Shown here: positions 45,681 through 57,477 of the stretch, one piece after another
Layout: every line of letters starts with the position of its first letter
Numbering within the stretch: the first letter of the stretch is position 1
Assembly (NCBI GenBank): GCA_903813345.2
Contig: CAIIXF020000009.1
Coordinates: forward strand, 23,027,759 to 23,091,758
Direction of reading: 5' to 3'
Source of the DNA: Owenia fusiformis
Lineage: Eukaryota; Annelida; Polychaeta; Sabellida; Oweniidae
DNA: 64,000 nucleotides
The notes under the pieces: model-generated
Told to the model about the DNA's origin: nothing
What the model saw: the letters and a program-made list of their open reading frames with translations, nothing else
The model's database searches: none
Made by a program: the position numbers and the translations under genes

Positions 45681-46526
45681 TCAATATTATCAACCATTAA
45701 AGGGTTTGTTTGTCTCGAAATTCAAGTTTAAATTGATATTTTTGTTCATACATGTATCCATCACTTAGTCGTGTTGTACCATGAGCATTCAATAGAATGA
45801 AGCCCATGGATTACACAAAACAGTATCAAATAAATTTTAACGAGGCATTAACATGACAAAATGTCACCACAATATTATTAGTTCAATGTTAAGTCAGATT
45901 TGAATTTCTGAGAACTCTGTCTGATTACAGAACGGTATGGTCGCCATCTAATTTTGAATCAATTCAAAATTCTAAAATCACATTCCCGTCTGAGAACGTT
46001 CATAAAGTTCGTAAATAGACCTTAGAAAGTTGCAGCTACGTTCATTCCGTTCGCACACAGTTTAAAACCAGTTTTGAAGAATGCAGTGGCAACTCTAGTT
46101 CTACCTCGTTCTCAACACGTCCTCAGACAGTTCAACTCGCTGTGAAAACGTCCCTAGTAGGATTGAAGTATGACGGTTCCGTTCGTAGTACGTCCAGTTT
46201 GTCGTTAGTACGTTGTCACTCGTTCTAATTGTAGAACGTGACGACCACGAGAACATTTTGAGCATTGTCTAAGTTCTAGAGGACCTATCCGTTCGAGTAC
46301 GTTCGATGAAGTTTGTAAATAGATCCCAAACGGTTCTTAGTAGGTCCAGTCCGTTCGTACACAGTTGAAGCCCGTTTTCGAGAACATAGTGAGAACTAGT
46401 TTGGTGTGATAGTAGGGTTATATTCGGTCTGTTGGATACATACTACCCCATCCCCACAAAAAAGAAAAAAAGAATTTTGTAAAATTTATCTTAAGGTCAG
46501 AGTGCATGATGGGAAATTTTCTGCAT
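45681..46526. other. HELZ upstream flank, CpG-containing
   Basis: The segment 45930-46400 has many ACGTTC, GTTCGTA and ACGTCC motifs and is richer in CpG than its surroundings. It could be a decayed repeat or part of a promoter region; no element ends or exons were recognised. Confidence 0.35.
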
Positions 46527-46931
46527 TCCTCAATTGAGTCACATGTTATTTTTCAAACAATAATTACTCCTACCCTACATTGTCTACATCTTACTTAGTT
46601 TGCACAAAGAATGAACTTATGTGCCTAGAAAAGACTTGTGAGAAGAATGTTTTGATTAAGTGTATAAAAAACAAGAAAATTCAGCGAAAAAATTCAGAAA
46701 ATTTTCAGTTTCACTGAATTTTCTTGTTTTTTATACATTTTACAAAACAAATCTTCTCACAAGTCTTTTCTAGGCACATAAGTGCACTCTTTGTGCAAAC
46801 CTGGAAGACTGGGAATATCAACATATGCAAAGCTATCTCTCAGGAGATAGCTTTGTGCAAACTAAGTAAGATGTAGACAATGTAGGGTAGGAGTAATTCT
46901 TGTTTGAAAAATAACATGTGACTCAATTGAC
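46527..46931. mobile_element. Palindromic element, family shared with 57129-57477
   Basis: The left arm CTCAATTGAGTCACATGTTA, ACTCCTACCCTACATTGTCT and CTAGAAAAGACTTGTGAGAA pairs with the right arm. The centre is AAAAACAAGAAAATTCAG facing CTGAATTTTCTTGTTTTT. No coding content. Confidence 0.8.
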
Positions 46932-46989
46932 CTTTTGCGGTCAGAATTCAGGAATTTTGTTTGTGGATACTGTTGTCACGTATTTCGCC

Positions 46990-47415
46990 TTATTGGTGTG
47001 ACGTCATAAAGAAATGATATTAGACATGATGGAATCACGAAATGGCGGACACGTGTCAGTTTTGAGCTAAAAATATTGTCGTTTCTTTTATGAAAACCAT
47101 GAGTCGGATATTTACCAGGTATGCCGATTTGACTAGATCATGAGTATATCTATATATGTGCGAAGTTTGGGTGAAATTCGTACTAAACATCGATGCCTAT
47201 AAGCGCCCCCCGTTTTTGTCAAAATCGGGGGGCGCTTAACCGCTATCTAAATCATGTCAGTAAGATCTTAGACTTAGTATGTGCTTAGCATGAATGTTGA
47301 TCTAGTCAAATCGAATGCTTTCTTGAAAAATAAATCAATAAAGCACGAAATATAGAAGATAATCTCTCAAAATCAAGCATCTAAAGCTGGGTGGCCTAAT
47401 TGTGACGTCACTAAA
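46990..47415. mobile_element. Diverged foldback with a G/C-tract hairpin at its centre
   Basis: GTGTGACGTCA faces TGACGTCACTA at the outside, and GATTTGACTAGATCA faces TGATCTAGTCAAATC inside. The centre is AAGCGCCCCCCG (47201-47212) facing CGGGGGGCGCTT (47226-47237), a 12-bp perfect stem. Confidence 0.6.
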
Positions 47416-47480
47416 AGATAGAATCCATTCGGTGATCGCAAATCATCAATTGAGAAAAGCAGAAAATTTCCCAACATACA

Positions 47481-47815
47481 CCCTGGGGCAGTGAATTCGT
47501 ATGATCCGCGATCCAATCCGGATAAATTTTGTCATGGTAATGATGCATTGTGGGATTGATCCAAGAATTAATCCAAAAATCTGTGAATTCGTACAATCCT
47601 GAGATTTATCTCAGGATAAATCTCAATCCACCTCTTGAGGTGGATTACTTTTTGGATAAATTTTATCTGAGTTCCAATGCAAATTGGATAAATCTTGGGG
47701 ATTCCCTCTCATAATCCTTGGATCAAATATTTATCGGATTAGTAATCCAAGATTTATCCAAAAAGATAAAATTTATCCGGATTGGATTGGGGATCGTACG
47801 AATTCACGGCCCTGG
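47481..47815. mobile_element. Palindromic MITE, GTGAATTCGTACGATC family, copy 2
   Basis: Ends CCCTGGGGCAGTGAATTCGT and ACGAATTCACGGCCCTGG. The interior matches 19117-19470, including CCACCTCTTGAGGTGG. Confidence 0.78.
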
Positions 47816-48043
47816 CCTTAATAAACAAATCATAGTTTGAAATGCTTTGTATCCCCCCTTATTGGGGCTTCCTTCACTCGCAATGATACAACCCAAAAAA
47901 TCACTCCTCACCCTTGACAATTGCTTGCAACGCCTCTGTTTCCCATCTACTTCATAACAACTTACTTTTACTTACAGTTTACTAAGCTCAGGACTGAAGA
48001 TGAATATTAGGTATATGAATTTTGATCTCCTAATCCCTTCAGC

Positions 48044-48589
48044 TTATCCCGTTCCCGGACTATGGTCCTGTGAACATCTCAATCTTTTGCCTGTGCGATT
48101 ACAACATGGGAGAATTTTTTACTGATCTTACACTTCAGATACCTACTTCAATAGATTCCTTGGTAATTTAGCATTCTTTTCGTGTAGTTGAATCCACAAT
48201 TGTCTGGGTTTATCGGCAGAACGAAGACATTTTCGTTTTTGATCGCAATATTTGCGTGTAACATTTAACCTTTTTCAACCGTCAAATTCCTCCATATTGG
48301 TACTTCCGGGCTACATCCGGGACAGCCAAACGGGGGATTCCCCGTTTAAATCCAACCGCCATTTTGAAAAGTGATGGAATCTCTCTCGATGAAAAAGAGA
48401 AAATGTTCTCGTTCTGCCGATATACCCAGACAATCGGCGGTTCCAATATATTAGAAGTTACATCTTGAGTTCTATAATGCATTGAGGTAGGTATCTTAAG
48501 TGTAAGGGGCGTAGATAATTCTCCCAAGTTGTAATCGTACAGGCAAATGAATGCGATCAGTGCAGGACTATAGTCCGGGAACGGGATAA
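48044..48589. mobile_element. 546-bp MITE with exact 8-bp target duplication
   Basis: The ends are TTATCCCGTTCCCGGACTAT and ATAGTCCGGGAACGGGATAA. CCTTCAGC flanks both sides (48036-48043 and 48590-48597). An inner pair, CGTTTTTGATCGCAA-side versus TCTCGTTCTGCCGATA-side motifs, adds further symmetry. The superfamily is not clear from the termini. Confidence 0.85.
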
Positions 48590-48597
48590 CCTTCAGC

Positions 48598-50186
48598 CCT
48601 TATACACCCCCTCCCCCCAGTCGATACACCCATGGTGTCAGAAACTGCGATAGAGCTGGGTGATAGATTGCAAGATCAAGATGAGATATGATTGAAGAGG
48701 AACATATCTGAAAAACCTAATCATAATGAACATAAATTAATGATAAAGGACTTTCAGATATATTTCATTGAAACTTCAATGGAATTTGATGATGATTGAA
48801 ATTGTGAAATTGAAAAATGACAGTAAACAAACATTTGAAATTGAAATATCTCTGTAATGCATTCATCGATGTACTGTAACCTTCGAATAGCAATCATTCA
48901 ATATACTATCTTTCTATCTGTATCACTTGGATACTTGTAGGATTAACACTTTCTTCGTGAATTAAATTTGAAATGAAACTTACCAGATTTCCGCCAGTGA
49001 TTTTGAATGATGATGTCATCCGGTTGTTTTGCGAGATTTAGCGAGATTTAGCGAGAGAGTCCATGAATCACAAGTGTAAACCCCACAGATAGAACAAATA
49101 ATTGACGGAGTTTGATAAAATTTGGCAACAAACTCTCAACGCTTACAAGATATAGTCGAAAATGAAGCCAGCCCATCGATAAACCATGACTTCAAGGTTC
49201 AGATGAGCGCCAAAATAGGGAAAAGGAATTTATTCTTCTCTGTGTAATCAGTGGTAAGTTCACAACATATTTTTGATTTTCGTCATTTTTTATGATTTTT
49301 TTGAAAAAATAACAGTTTTGGGGTAACATTCAATTTTAAATGTCTCTGAAAAGTGTCCTCTTCTACTCTTCAGTTAGGAATCATTTGCAACTATATTTTT
49401 TGTCAAACGTCCATTTGGATGAGGGCCATATGTTGAAGTTACAAAGGAAGTCAACCTTTATCAAATTTCTCATGTCCTGGACTCGCTTCTTTCAAAGCCT
49501 TTGTGCCTGGTGTATAGGCCTAGAGGAGATGCATCAAATTTCGATGTATATGAGGTTATTTCATCATGGAGCCATTTTTACATTGGCTCCAATTTCCGAT
49601 TCACAAAGTCCACCATGTTTTTCTGAAAAATTCTAAAAATAATTTGAAATATCCAACGGGTGAGATTTTAATCCAAGATGGCTGACCCCTGAAATATGAA
49701 TTATCAGCCATTTTTGAAATAACCCCATGGTAGAAGTGGACCAATGTCCCATGTAGCCCCTTACACTGCAGTTCGACGCATGTCTCCCCATAATATTGTT
49801 TGGGTCTAGGGCGAAGAGGTATAATGTCGGCACCAATTTGGGATAACCTCAACACCTAGTAGTTTATTTGCTCTAATTTTTAATCAAGGGGAAGCCAAGT
49901 TTTTTTTCTCGCATGGATCGAGATCTCACAAGATTTTTTCAGAAATAAAACATGACAGAAAACTGAATTCTAAATTTTTATAAGTGACGACTGATTTCTT
50001 ATGTCGACATTACCCGACATGTCTACGTTACACCCCTTTGCCCTAAATTACTAATATATCCCCAAATGTTTCCTATGTCATTGGCCTTTCTCTGTCCAAG
50101 CACTTAATTTTAATGCCCAAATGGAGGGTTGTAATACATCCAGTTTGAAAATATAGGCGAGAATGAGGAAAGAACTGATGAGATGA
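48598..50186. other. Intergenic, nothing recognised
   Basis: A good donor-like GTAAGTTC at 49253 follows a stretch with stops in all frames, so it could end a 5' UTR exon. No coding exon could be supported. Confidence 0.3.
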
Positions 50187-53100
50187 CTACACTCTGTTAA
50201 GCATGATAAAAGGCAAGAAGTTTAGTTAGAAATAAAAGAGTTGTCTAATGAATGGGACCCTTACATGGCTCCTAAAAGGTAGAAGACACTAAATGGTGTA
50301 ACACTATAAGCTGAATTTTGTCCACATAGAGCATGTGCACAATACTAAAGACATGTAAAATTGAACTGTCAAAATAATAGAAATTACTCACCAGCTCGCC
50401 TCTACCGGAAGTTATGATACATTTATGGTGTAACTACGGTAATTAATTTTAAAATATTGAAAAAATCAACAACATTCAATTTCTAGGGTGTACAACCATT
50501 TTCGAGCGAATTTGCCGATATAATAACAATATTTTTGAGTTCCCCTAGGCTATATAAACTTCATAAATACACAGTATATTCAACATAGGTTTTGCTTCTC
50601 GATTTTTAAATATCACTATGCAAAGACAGGGACTCATTTTAGGTAAAATCATTGCTTCACCAATAAAAATTAAAGGGAACGTTAGCTCACAAAATAAATA
50701 AATCCATTACAATGTTAAGTATATGATTTGAAAGATTGTCTGGATTATATGTGTGATAGATTGATGCATAAACAAACACATTCATTTCAACTTGCAGACC
50801 TCCATTCTGGCTCATGTATAGGCCTAAGACGCCATATTGCCTTATGTATTGTACTGCCCATGCGTGCATACTTAATGCGTGACGTCACATCGACAGAGAT
50901 CAGCGATCAAGTTTAACTAAAAAATTAAAAGATCCACACTTAACAGCACAAAAATGATATCAATGATCGCCTATTTCATATCAAATAAGTGTAGGATGTA
51001 AGGTTTAACATTTTTCATGTTATTTAGTATTTACAGAAGCAGAGCTTGTAAAGAAACCAAGTTTAAATTCCGATTTTGACTGTTGACAAAAATAAAGAAA
51101 AGAGAGAAAGAGGCGACTTGTTAGAAACAATGACATGAAATTGTGAATAAAAAATATATTATTGTGGGTTTTATTTTTTGAGAGTTCATCAAATACACTC
51201 ATGTGTATTAATTTAAATATGTATTGCAATACCTCTCAGTTCTACCAAAGATTATAAAAACTGATCGAAATGGCTTCGTTTTTAAAGTATAAAAAACACT
51301 ACCCTACCCGGAAGTAGTATAACATGTATATTGAAACCATGTGTAAACTGTAAATCACGTGAATTGGCTGATGCAATCAGGATGTGACTAGTACAAAGTA
51401 ACTATGATGCAATCAGGATATGACTTGTGCAAAATAATTGGCTTCACCTAGAATTCGCGATCTTTGCTCTTTAGCATAACACGAAGACATGTTTTGTGTT
51501 TAAGTAGCTAGATTCAAATACAAACTAAATGAATAAAACATAAACCAACCATCATTTGTTCCAATCATGGCGAATTTTAAAGGAAATACGTGTAACTGAA
51601 TGTAAATCAACAGCGGAGCTCTTCAATTATGAGGTGAGAAAAATGTAAAAATAAAAACAAAAATAAATCTCACAGAATAGAGCTATTTATACGATTCTAA
51701 GTACATTTTAAGTGCTCCATACATTAATGTAAGTATAAAAGCCATTAACCTCAACTGCAGTGCGTGAAATAAGGATTTTTTTAACCTAGACATTTTGGCA
51801 GGCCAGCCAGATTTTAACCAGCCATATCATTTTTTCTCAGGCCAATTTTTTGCAGCCTGTTTCTTACTTCTCTGGCCAAAAATTTCATTTTCCATATTTC
51901 TCCACAACCACTCTAAAATGAGATTTAGTTTAGTACAATATTAACAAAGTAAAACTAATTCCATTGCATGTCATGTATCATTCACTATACTGTACTTGAT
52001 GACTTAACCAACAGCCTGGGTGTGTTGATTCCCCCCTAGATTCACCTTACAAAAACATGAGGAACATGTACATATTGATCAAACTAAATTGTACTGATTT
52101 TGGTCGGTTTAGAATTGCTCTCAGAAGCTTCAAGGTATTCAAAAACACATACTATGTACACAGACTCCACTAACAGACTAAATTTCAAGGTATATATTGG
52201 AGGTGTCACGGTCCAAATAAATTTCGGTACGGTACGGAACGGTACAAATGGTCTCGGGACACGATACTTTCGAGACAGGACGGGACAGAACATTAAAAAT
52301 GATACAATGTCTGATGATGACAGTTTCACTTTCAGTTTCACTTTTCAAAATCATATTCAGAAATACGTCAATTAAAATCGAATATAAAGGATCTGCCGTG
52401 AATGTGATCGGCATTTCACATTGTCTGCATGGTGAACTATCACCAATTCGTTTACCTTGTGATATCGGAGTCCCAAAATACTTCCAAACTGCCGACTTTT
52501 TGGACTTAGATGCCGGCTCGATTTTTCAATTTCTTTTCTACATCCGGCATACTGATAATGCACTCGATTTGCGAACGACGATGAAGAAATGAGTCATCCA
52601 TAGCCAATCAAAATCACCGTAATTTCAACAAACAACAACAGCCAATCAAAAGTCACGTTATATCTTGGGCTTCAGTATGAAAACAAAAATAATTGAAATT
52701 TTTTTAAATCTTCAACAAAAGTCATGGAATAAGCCGAAATCGCGGGGAATTCGGAGGATTTCCGGACTGAAATGTGGGTTCTATTCATGGGCAATCTAAC
52801 GAATGCCACAAATGTCTGGCAGGCCAAAATGTCTGGGTGTTTTTATCAAAACAAGCCATCTATAATTTTGTCAGGCCAATGGCCGATGTCGGACGTCTAT
52901 TTCGCGCACTGCAACTGGCACTTATCTCAAAAAATGGAAATTTGAAAGAAGCTCAATTTATTGTGAAGATGAAGTTTATATATATCTGTATATGGGGGTG
53001 CGAATATATAGTCATAGTATGGGCTAATTCGCTTAAGAATGGCGATATATACCTCAGAACTTGTATTTTGTGATTTTTTCAATATTTTAAAATTAATTAC

Positions 53101-53352
53101 CGTAGTTACACCATAACGTATCATAACTTCCGGAAGAGGCGAGCTGGTAAGTATATTTCAGTTCTTTTGACAGTTCAATTTTACATGTCTTTAGTATTGT
53201 GCACATGCTCTATGTGGACAAAATTCAGCTTATGATGTTACACCATTTAGTGTCTTCTACCTTTTAGGAGCTATGTAAGGGTCCCATTCATGAGATAACT
53301 CTTTTATTTCTAACTAAACTTCTTGCCTTTTATCATGCTTAACAGAGTGTAG
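50187..53352. mobile_element. 3.2-kb element with terminal inverted repeats of over 330 bp
   Basis: The left end CTACACTCTGTTAAGCATGA and its inverse TCATGCTTAACAGAGTGTAG start arms that stay paired through AGTTTAGTTAGAAATAAAAG, ACACTAAATGGTGTAACA, CATAGAGCATGTGCACAATA, CAGCTCGCCTCTACCGGAAG and GTAACTACGGTAATTAATTT. Further in they drift apart. No transposase-like frame was seen. An inner element (51758-52911) is nested. Confidence 0.82.
51758..52911. mobile_element. Nested hAT-like element with CAGTGCG ends
   Basis: CAGTGCGTGAAATA at the left faces TATTTCGCGCACTG at the right. CAACTG flanks both sides (51752-51757 and 52912-52917). The interior holds CTCTGGCCAAAA- and GGCAGGCCA-type motifs near both ends and, in the middle (52200-52280), a TTCGGTACGGTACGGAACGG block that belongs to another old element. 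Confidence 0.65.
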
Positions 53353-54159
53353 ACTTTGAAATCCATTTGAAATCCATGGAAATTTACGTGTTCTCACTGC
53401 TGAAGATCCAAACGCTGCTAAAATGAGAGACTGTATACTAAAAAAGCAATACACTGACAGAAAGACTATTTTGCTTTAATAGAAATAAATAGCATTGCAA
53501 GAGTCACAATTCTTGATTTTGAAATAGGCTTCCTCTATCGGTGGAATGATTATTTTCTTCCAAGAATTAAAAATAGTAGAACAGGATTTCAGAAACTGCT
53601 TCTAAAACTCTCCAGAGATTTCTAAATGAACGTTAACAAAAAGCCGTACCTTTAGATATTTTGAATCATACTTCATGAATTTCATCTAAACCACCATTTT
53701 GGTTTCTTGGTGCAAAATATCCACTCAACCAATAAAAGAAGATAACTTAGACTTTCCCAAATGGTGGACAGTTATGTAGGTAACATTTAGAGATCTAGAG
53801 TAAGCAGCCATTTTCAGTTTTTCACTTTCAGTCGCCATGATTATGAAGCAGGTGATAGGGGTAGGGGATAACTTCTTTCTTTAGATTCAAAGAACATGCA
53901 ATCAAAGCTATACAACTGTCATGTGTGTATAATATGAATGTATTTTTCCATTTATTACAACATTGTTGTTTTTTAGGTTTTATTGATGAAAATAAAACAT
54001 TAGAATGGACTTTACATGGATGACATTACCTTCTCGTCCTCTTTGAGTTCATAAATTTTAGCCTCTATTTCAAAAATTTCCTCTTATGTCTGCCTATCAT
54101 TATAAATATAAGACCTTCATTAAATACTTAGAGTATAGAATTGTTCCTTTTACTTTCAG

Positions 54160-54234
54160 GAGCACAAGAGATGGCCTGCTGAGCCTGAACCAACACTCAA
54201 CCCACCATCAGACGTGCTACCTACTCTATATTAA
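54160..54234 (+). CDS. Orphan 3'-terminal exon of an unknown gene (tentative)
   Basis: A strong acceptor (TTTTACTTTCAG) opens a frame of 24 codons, EHKRWPAEPEPTLNPPSDVL, then PTLY and a TAA stop. The Pro/Glu-rich sequence is unlike the AT-rich surroundings. No upstream exon was recognised and I do not know the protein. It could also be non-coding. Confidence 0.35.
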   Translation, partial: EHKRWPAEPEPTLNPPSDVLPTLY

Positions 54235-54452
54235 TATCAGACAGTAACATTGACATTGCCTGAATCGGGAATACTAAAGGAACTATAAACATTATTACTT
54301 TTGGGAGATTCTAGAGCTGCAACATTAGAATAACAATGGAAGTTTGAGGCTGAAAATAAGAGACATACTCTTTCATTATTTTTTTTTATATATGTTTCCT
54401 TAGCTTGCTCTTACATAACACTTCACATTTAGGGTTTAGTAAATCTTAAAAG

Positions 54453-55901
54453 ATGAGTTGTGTACATTATAAGTTCAAGAGCAGTACAGATTATGATACT
54501 GTGACGTTTGATGGCCTGCATATATCTTTGGGTGACTTAAAGAAGGCCATATGTCAGCAGAAGAACTTTGCGAAGAGTTCAGAGTTTGACTTGGAGGTGA
54601 TCAATGCCCAGACGAAACAAGGTGAGTGCATATGCCTATAGAAAGAAGTTTTGATGTTCAAGACTGGCATGTTATCAGTTGAACATTGTCCCCATAATAG
54701 TAGTTATCTTGTCAAGTTTATGAAAAGGGAACATTGATTGGTAGACCCAATCTTTAAAATACAGGGTGTCAAATCGTATGTGTCTCCCTTATCATAACAT
54801 TAAATGGCAAGGATATCAATACATGTCATATACATTTAGAAATAGCAATATGGATTGTAGTTTGGATGAAAATAGTATTAAAGATTATAGGACCATAGTT
54901 TATGCTTATCATTTATAGTTTGTATGACAACAAATAGTTGTTAGTTTATGCTTCATAGGGGGAGGGGGGGAAATGCCATTTGACAGTTGACACTTGTATA
55001 TTATTTATCTTGTATATTATATATTTATATTAATATTTTCTAATGTTCCAGTGTTTAAGGAGGACTCAGTGCTGCTCCCCAAGAATATGTCGGTGATTGT
55101 TTCAAGAGTTCCAGTTGGAGGCAGTGCCTTAAATTCTATAACAGGATGGTAAGTTATTTACATATACATTTTAGTTATCTTCCCAGAACTTAAGCAGGTG
55201 GGTGCTGCACCATCTCAAGATTTAGAAAATAGGCACTCACTTAAAAACTGAACCCATATTGTACATGAACATTGAAAAATTGGCATATTTTGGGAAATTT
55301 GTCAGCATTTTGTAACTGTGTTTTCAACAAATTTTGGGGAGAATGCTTATTAAATCATCAACTACATGTTAAAGATCAAAGTTAATGAGCTGGAAAACCC
55401 TACCTGTTTTGCCTTATTATGTACTGCTTGTAGAAACAGCTTGAATTTGAAATTGATTACTAATTAGTATAAACAGATGTGAAAAAGGCAATCAGAATAT
55501 AGCATCGTTGTTTAGCTACAATTAACTGTTGATCATAGGCTCATAATTGAGCTAATCTGTTGCACATAGTCTAGCTTTTTATTAAGTAATTGGAACTGAA
55601 TGTAACATTTGATTTGTTAAAATGTCACCTTGAACTCTATTTTTATGAAAGTCACTTATTTACTTAAACCTCAATAAGCAAAAAATGATGGTTAGTGACA
55701 ATAAAAACAGCACATTAACATGTTGACTGTCTCAATGATGCAGCACATAGTAAACTTGCTGTTTCTGTTTTCAGGGAATCGCCGATTCAAGGTTCACCAG
55801 GCCAAGCAAAGGGAGTATGTAACATCATTTCTCTAGTCAAATCTATCAGTGTGCTATCTTATGTCAAATTAATATGTTACCATTGCTGTCGTGTCGATTG
55901 A
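54453..55901 (+). CDS. RBBP6: RBBP6 N-terminus (DWNN domain), exons 1-3, with read-through short form
   Basis: Exon 54453-54621 starts MSCVHYKFKSSTDYDTVTFD and continues LHISLGDLKKAICQQK to INAQTKQ. Exon 55052-55148 gives VFKEDSVLLPKNMSVIVSRV and PVGGSALNS. Exon 55775-55814 gives WESPIQGSPGQAKG and ends in a GTATGT donor. This is the ubiquitin-like DWNN domain that opens RBBP6 proteins (E3 ligase with zinc knuckle and RING, tied to mRNA 3'-end processing). The zinc knuckle and RING exons are not found up to 64000. If the third donor is not used, the frame runs on for 28 codons to TGA at 55899-55901, giving about 130 residues. Confidence 0.93.
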
Positions 55902-56167
55902 CAGTGTAAACTTTAAGCCAATTGTTTCAAAACAAGCTGTTCGTGACCATATCTGTGATACATCTTTTTACTCCATATACATTTTGGCTTTTCAACAACA
56001 AAATTGATTTTTGGATTTTACGCATCATTGGCTTAAGGTTTCTATCATACAGTGGTTGAGGAAGATTATATCTGACTCCCCTGCATCTCACTGCTATAAT
56101 ATAAATAGTATATTTTTTATTTAAAATAAGAATTATTATATATTTTGTATGTTATTTATAGATTTCT

Positions 56168-56212
56168 AATAAAAGATTGTTATTATATTTTTCTATTGAT
56201 ATATGAAATAAA
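56168..56212 (+). promoter_or_regulatory. Two polyadenylation signals in RBBP6 intron 3
   Basis: AATAAA occurs at 56168-56173 and 56207-56212, about 270 and 310 bases past the read-through TGA. A GT/T-rich stretch follows. These would end a DWNN-only transcript. Confidence 0.6.
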
Positions 56213-57128
56213 TGCTACTTTGTAGCAATACACATTTGTTCTTCACTTTACACCATTTCCTCAAATGCATTCTGGGAAATAAAGAATTACGTGCCATGTA
56301 AAAATGACTGCTGTTTGTGGACAAAAATGTCAAATCTCGACTAAATATTTGGGTTACCTTGGGGACATTAGGGTCACACAAAATAAGAAAAATAAGAATG
56401 ATTTAAAGATAATAAGCAAGGTAAAACTTATTTGGATCTGTCCACATCTCCACTGGTTTTGTCTGTATGCATGATTCAGTTTTCTTGTCCCTCAATACAC
56501 TTAATCATACATGTTCCATGTGAAACGAGTATTCCAATAAATCTCTAAGCTGGTGCTGACAGCACCCTATCTGACAGAATTAAAGGTGATTGTATGTGAT
56601 ATATTTCCCCATATACCCTGGTAATGCACATATTATGTGAAATACTGTCTAGATAATTGGAATCTGTCATACATAGAAGTCATCACAATTCAGTGAATCA
56701 CCATACATGTGTTAGAGAAAACTACTGGATAGACATTTCTTGGATAAAACATCAATTTCAACATTTTTGACAATAAAGGATAACTATGGACTGCACCATA
56801 AAATGTCATGTCACCACTATGATAAGGAAAATACTGAACTATAAATGTCTTATGACATATGGATTATGCAAGCAAAGTGATCTATTAAGATGATATGAAC
56901 TGACATTATTAGAAAAAGTGAAGGCAATGTATAAAACATTGACATTTGGATTATATCATTCCATATTTTGGAACTTTTTGACATTGTATAGTGGAACCAG
57001 TGACAGTTGGAACAAATGGATATAGACATTTAGAAATATGCACCAGACAATTCCCTGTGCTGTAGACTGTAGTGTAAGTATTAACTAAAACATTTGTAGC
57101 ACCTTTAAAGATGCAGACCTTCGTTAAG
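56213..57128. other. RBBP6 intron or flank, nothing recognised
   Basis: No RBBP6 exon coding for the zinc knuckle or RING was found. AAAGATGCAGACCTT at 57108 pairs with AGGTCTGCATCTT at 58226, so a larger old element may span 57108-58240. Confidence 0.35.
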
Positions 57129-57477
57129 GTCAGGTGCATGTTCGGAACTTTGCTGCAACTTTCAATAGGGTCACCTGTTGTTTTTCAAATTTGAATCACT
57201 TCTTCCCCACAATGTCTACATCTCTCACTTTTGCACAATGAGTGCACTAATGTACCTAGAAAAGAATGTAGAGAAGACTGAGATAAAATGTATAAAAAAC
57301 AAGAAAATTCCGTGAAAATTCAGAAAAACAAATCTTCTCGCCAGTCTTTTCTAGGCACATAAGTGCACTCTTTGTACAAAACTGGAAGATATAGACAATG
57401 TGGGGAAGGAGTGATTCCTGTTTGAAAATAACATGTGACTCAATTGATGAATGCAGCGAAATTCTGAACATGCATCC
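57129..57477. mobile_element. Palindromic element, second copy of the 46527-46931 family
   Basis: GGTCACCTGTTGTTTTTCAA, CCCCACAATGTCTACATCTC and CCTAGAAAAGAATGT match the left arm of the copy at 46.5 kb. The right arm runs through AGTCTTTTCTAGGCACATAA to ACATGTGACTCAATTGATG. Confidence 0.75.

Noticed and set aside
49340-49855. Frames of 80-98 codons on both strands as a gene
   Set aside because: No splice-consistent neighbours, no motif, and AT-rich codon use like the flanks.
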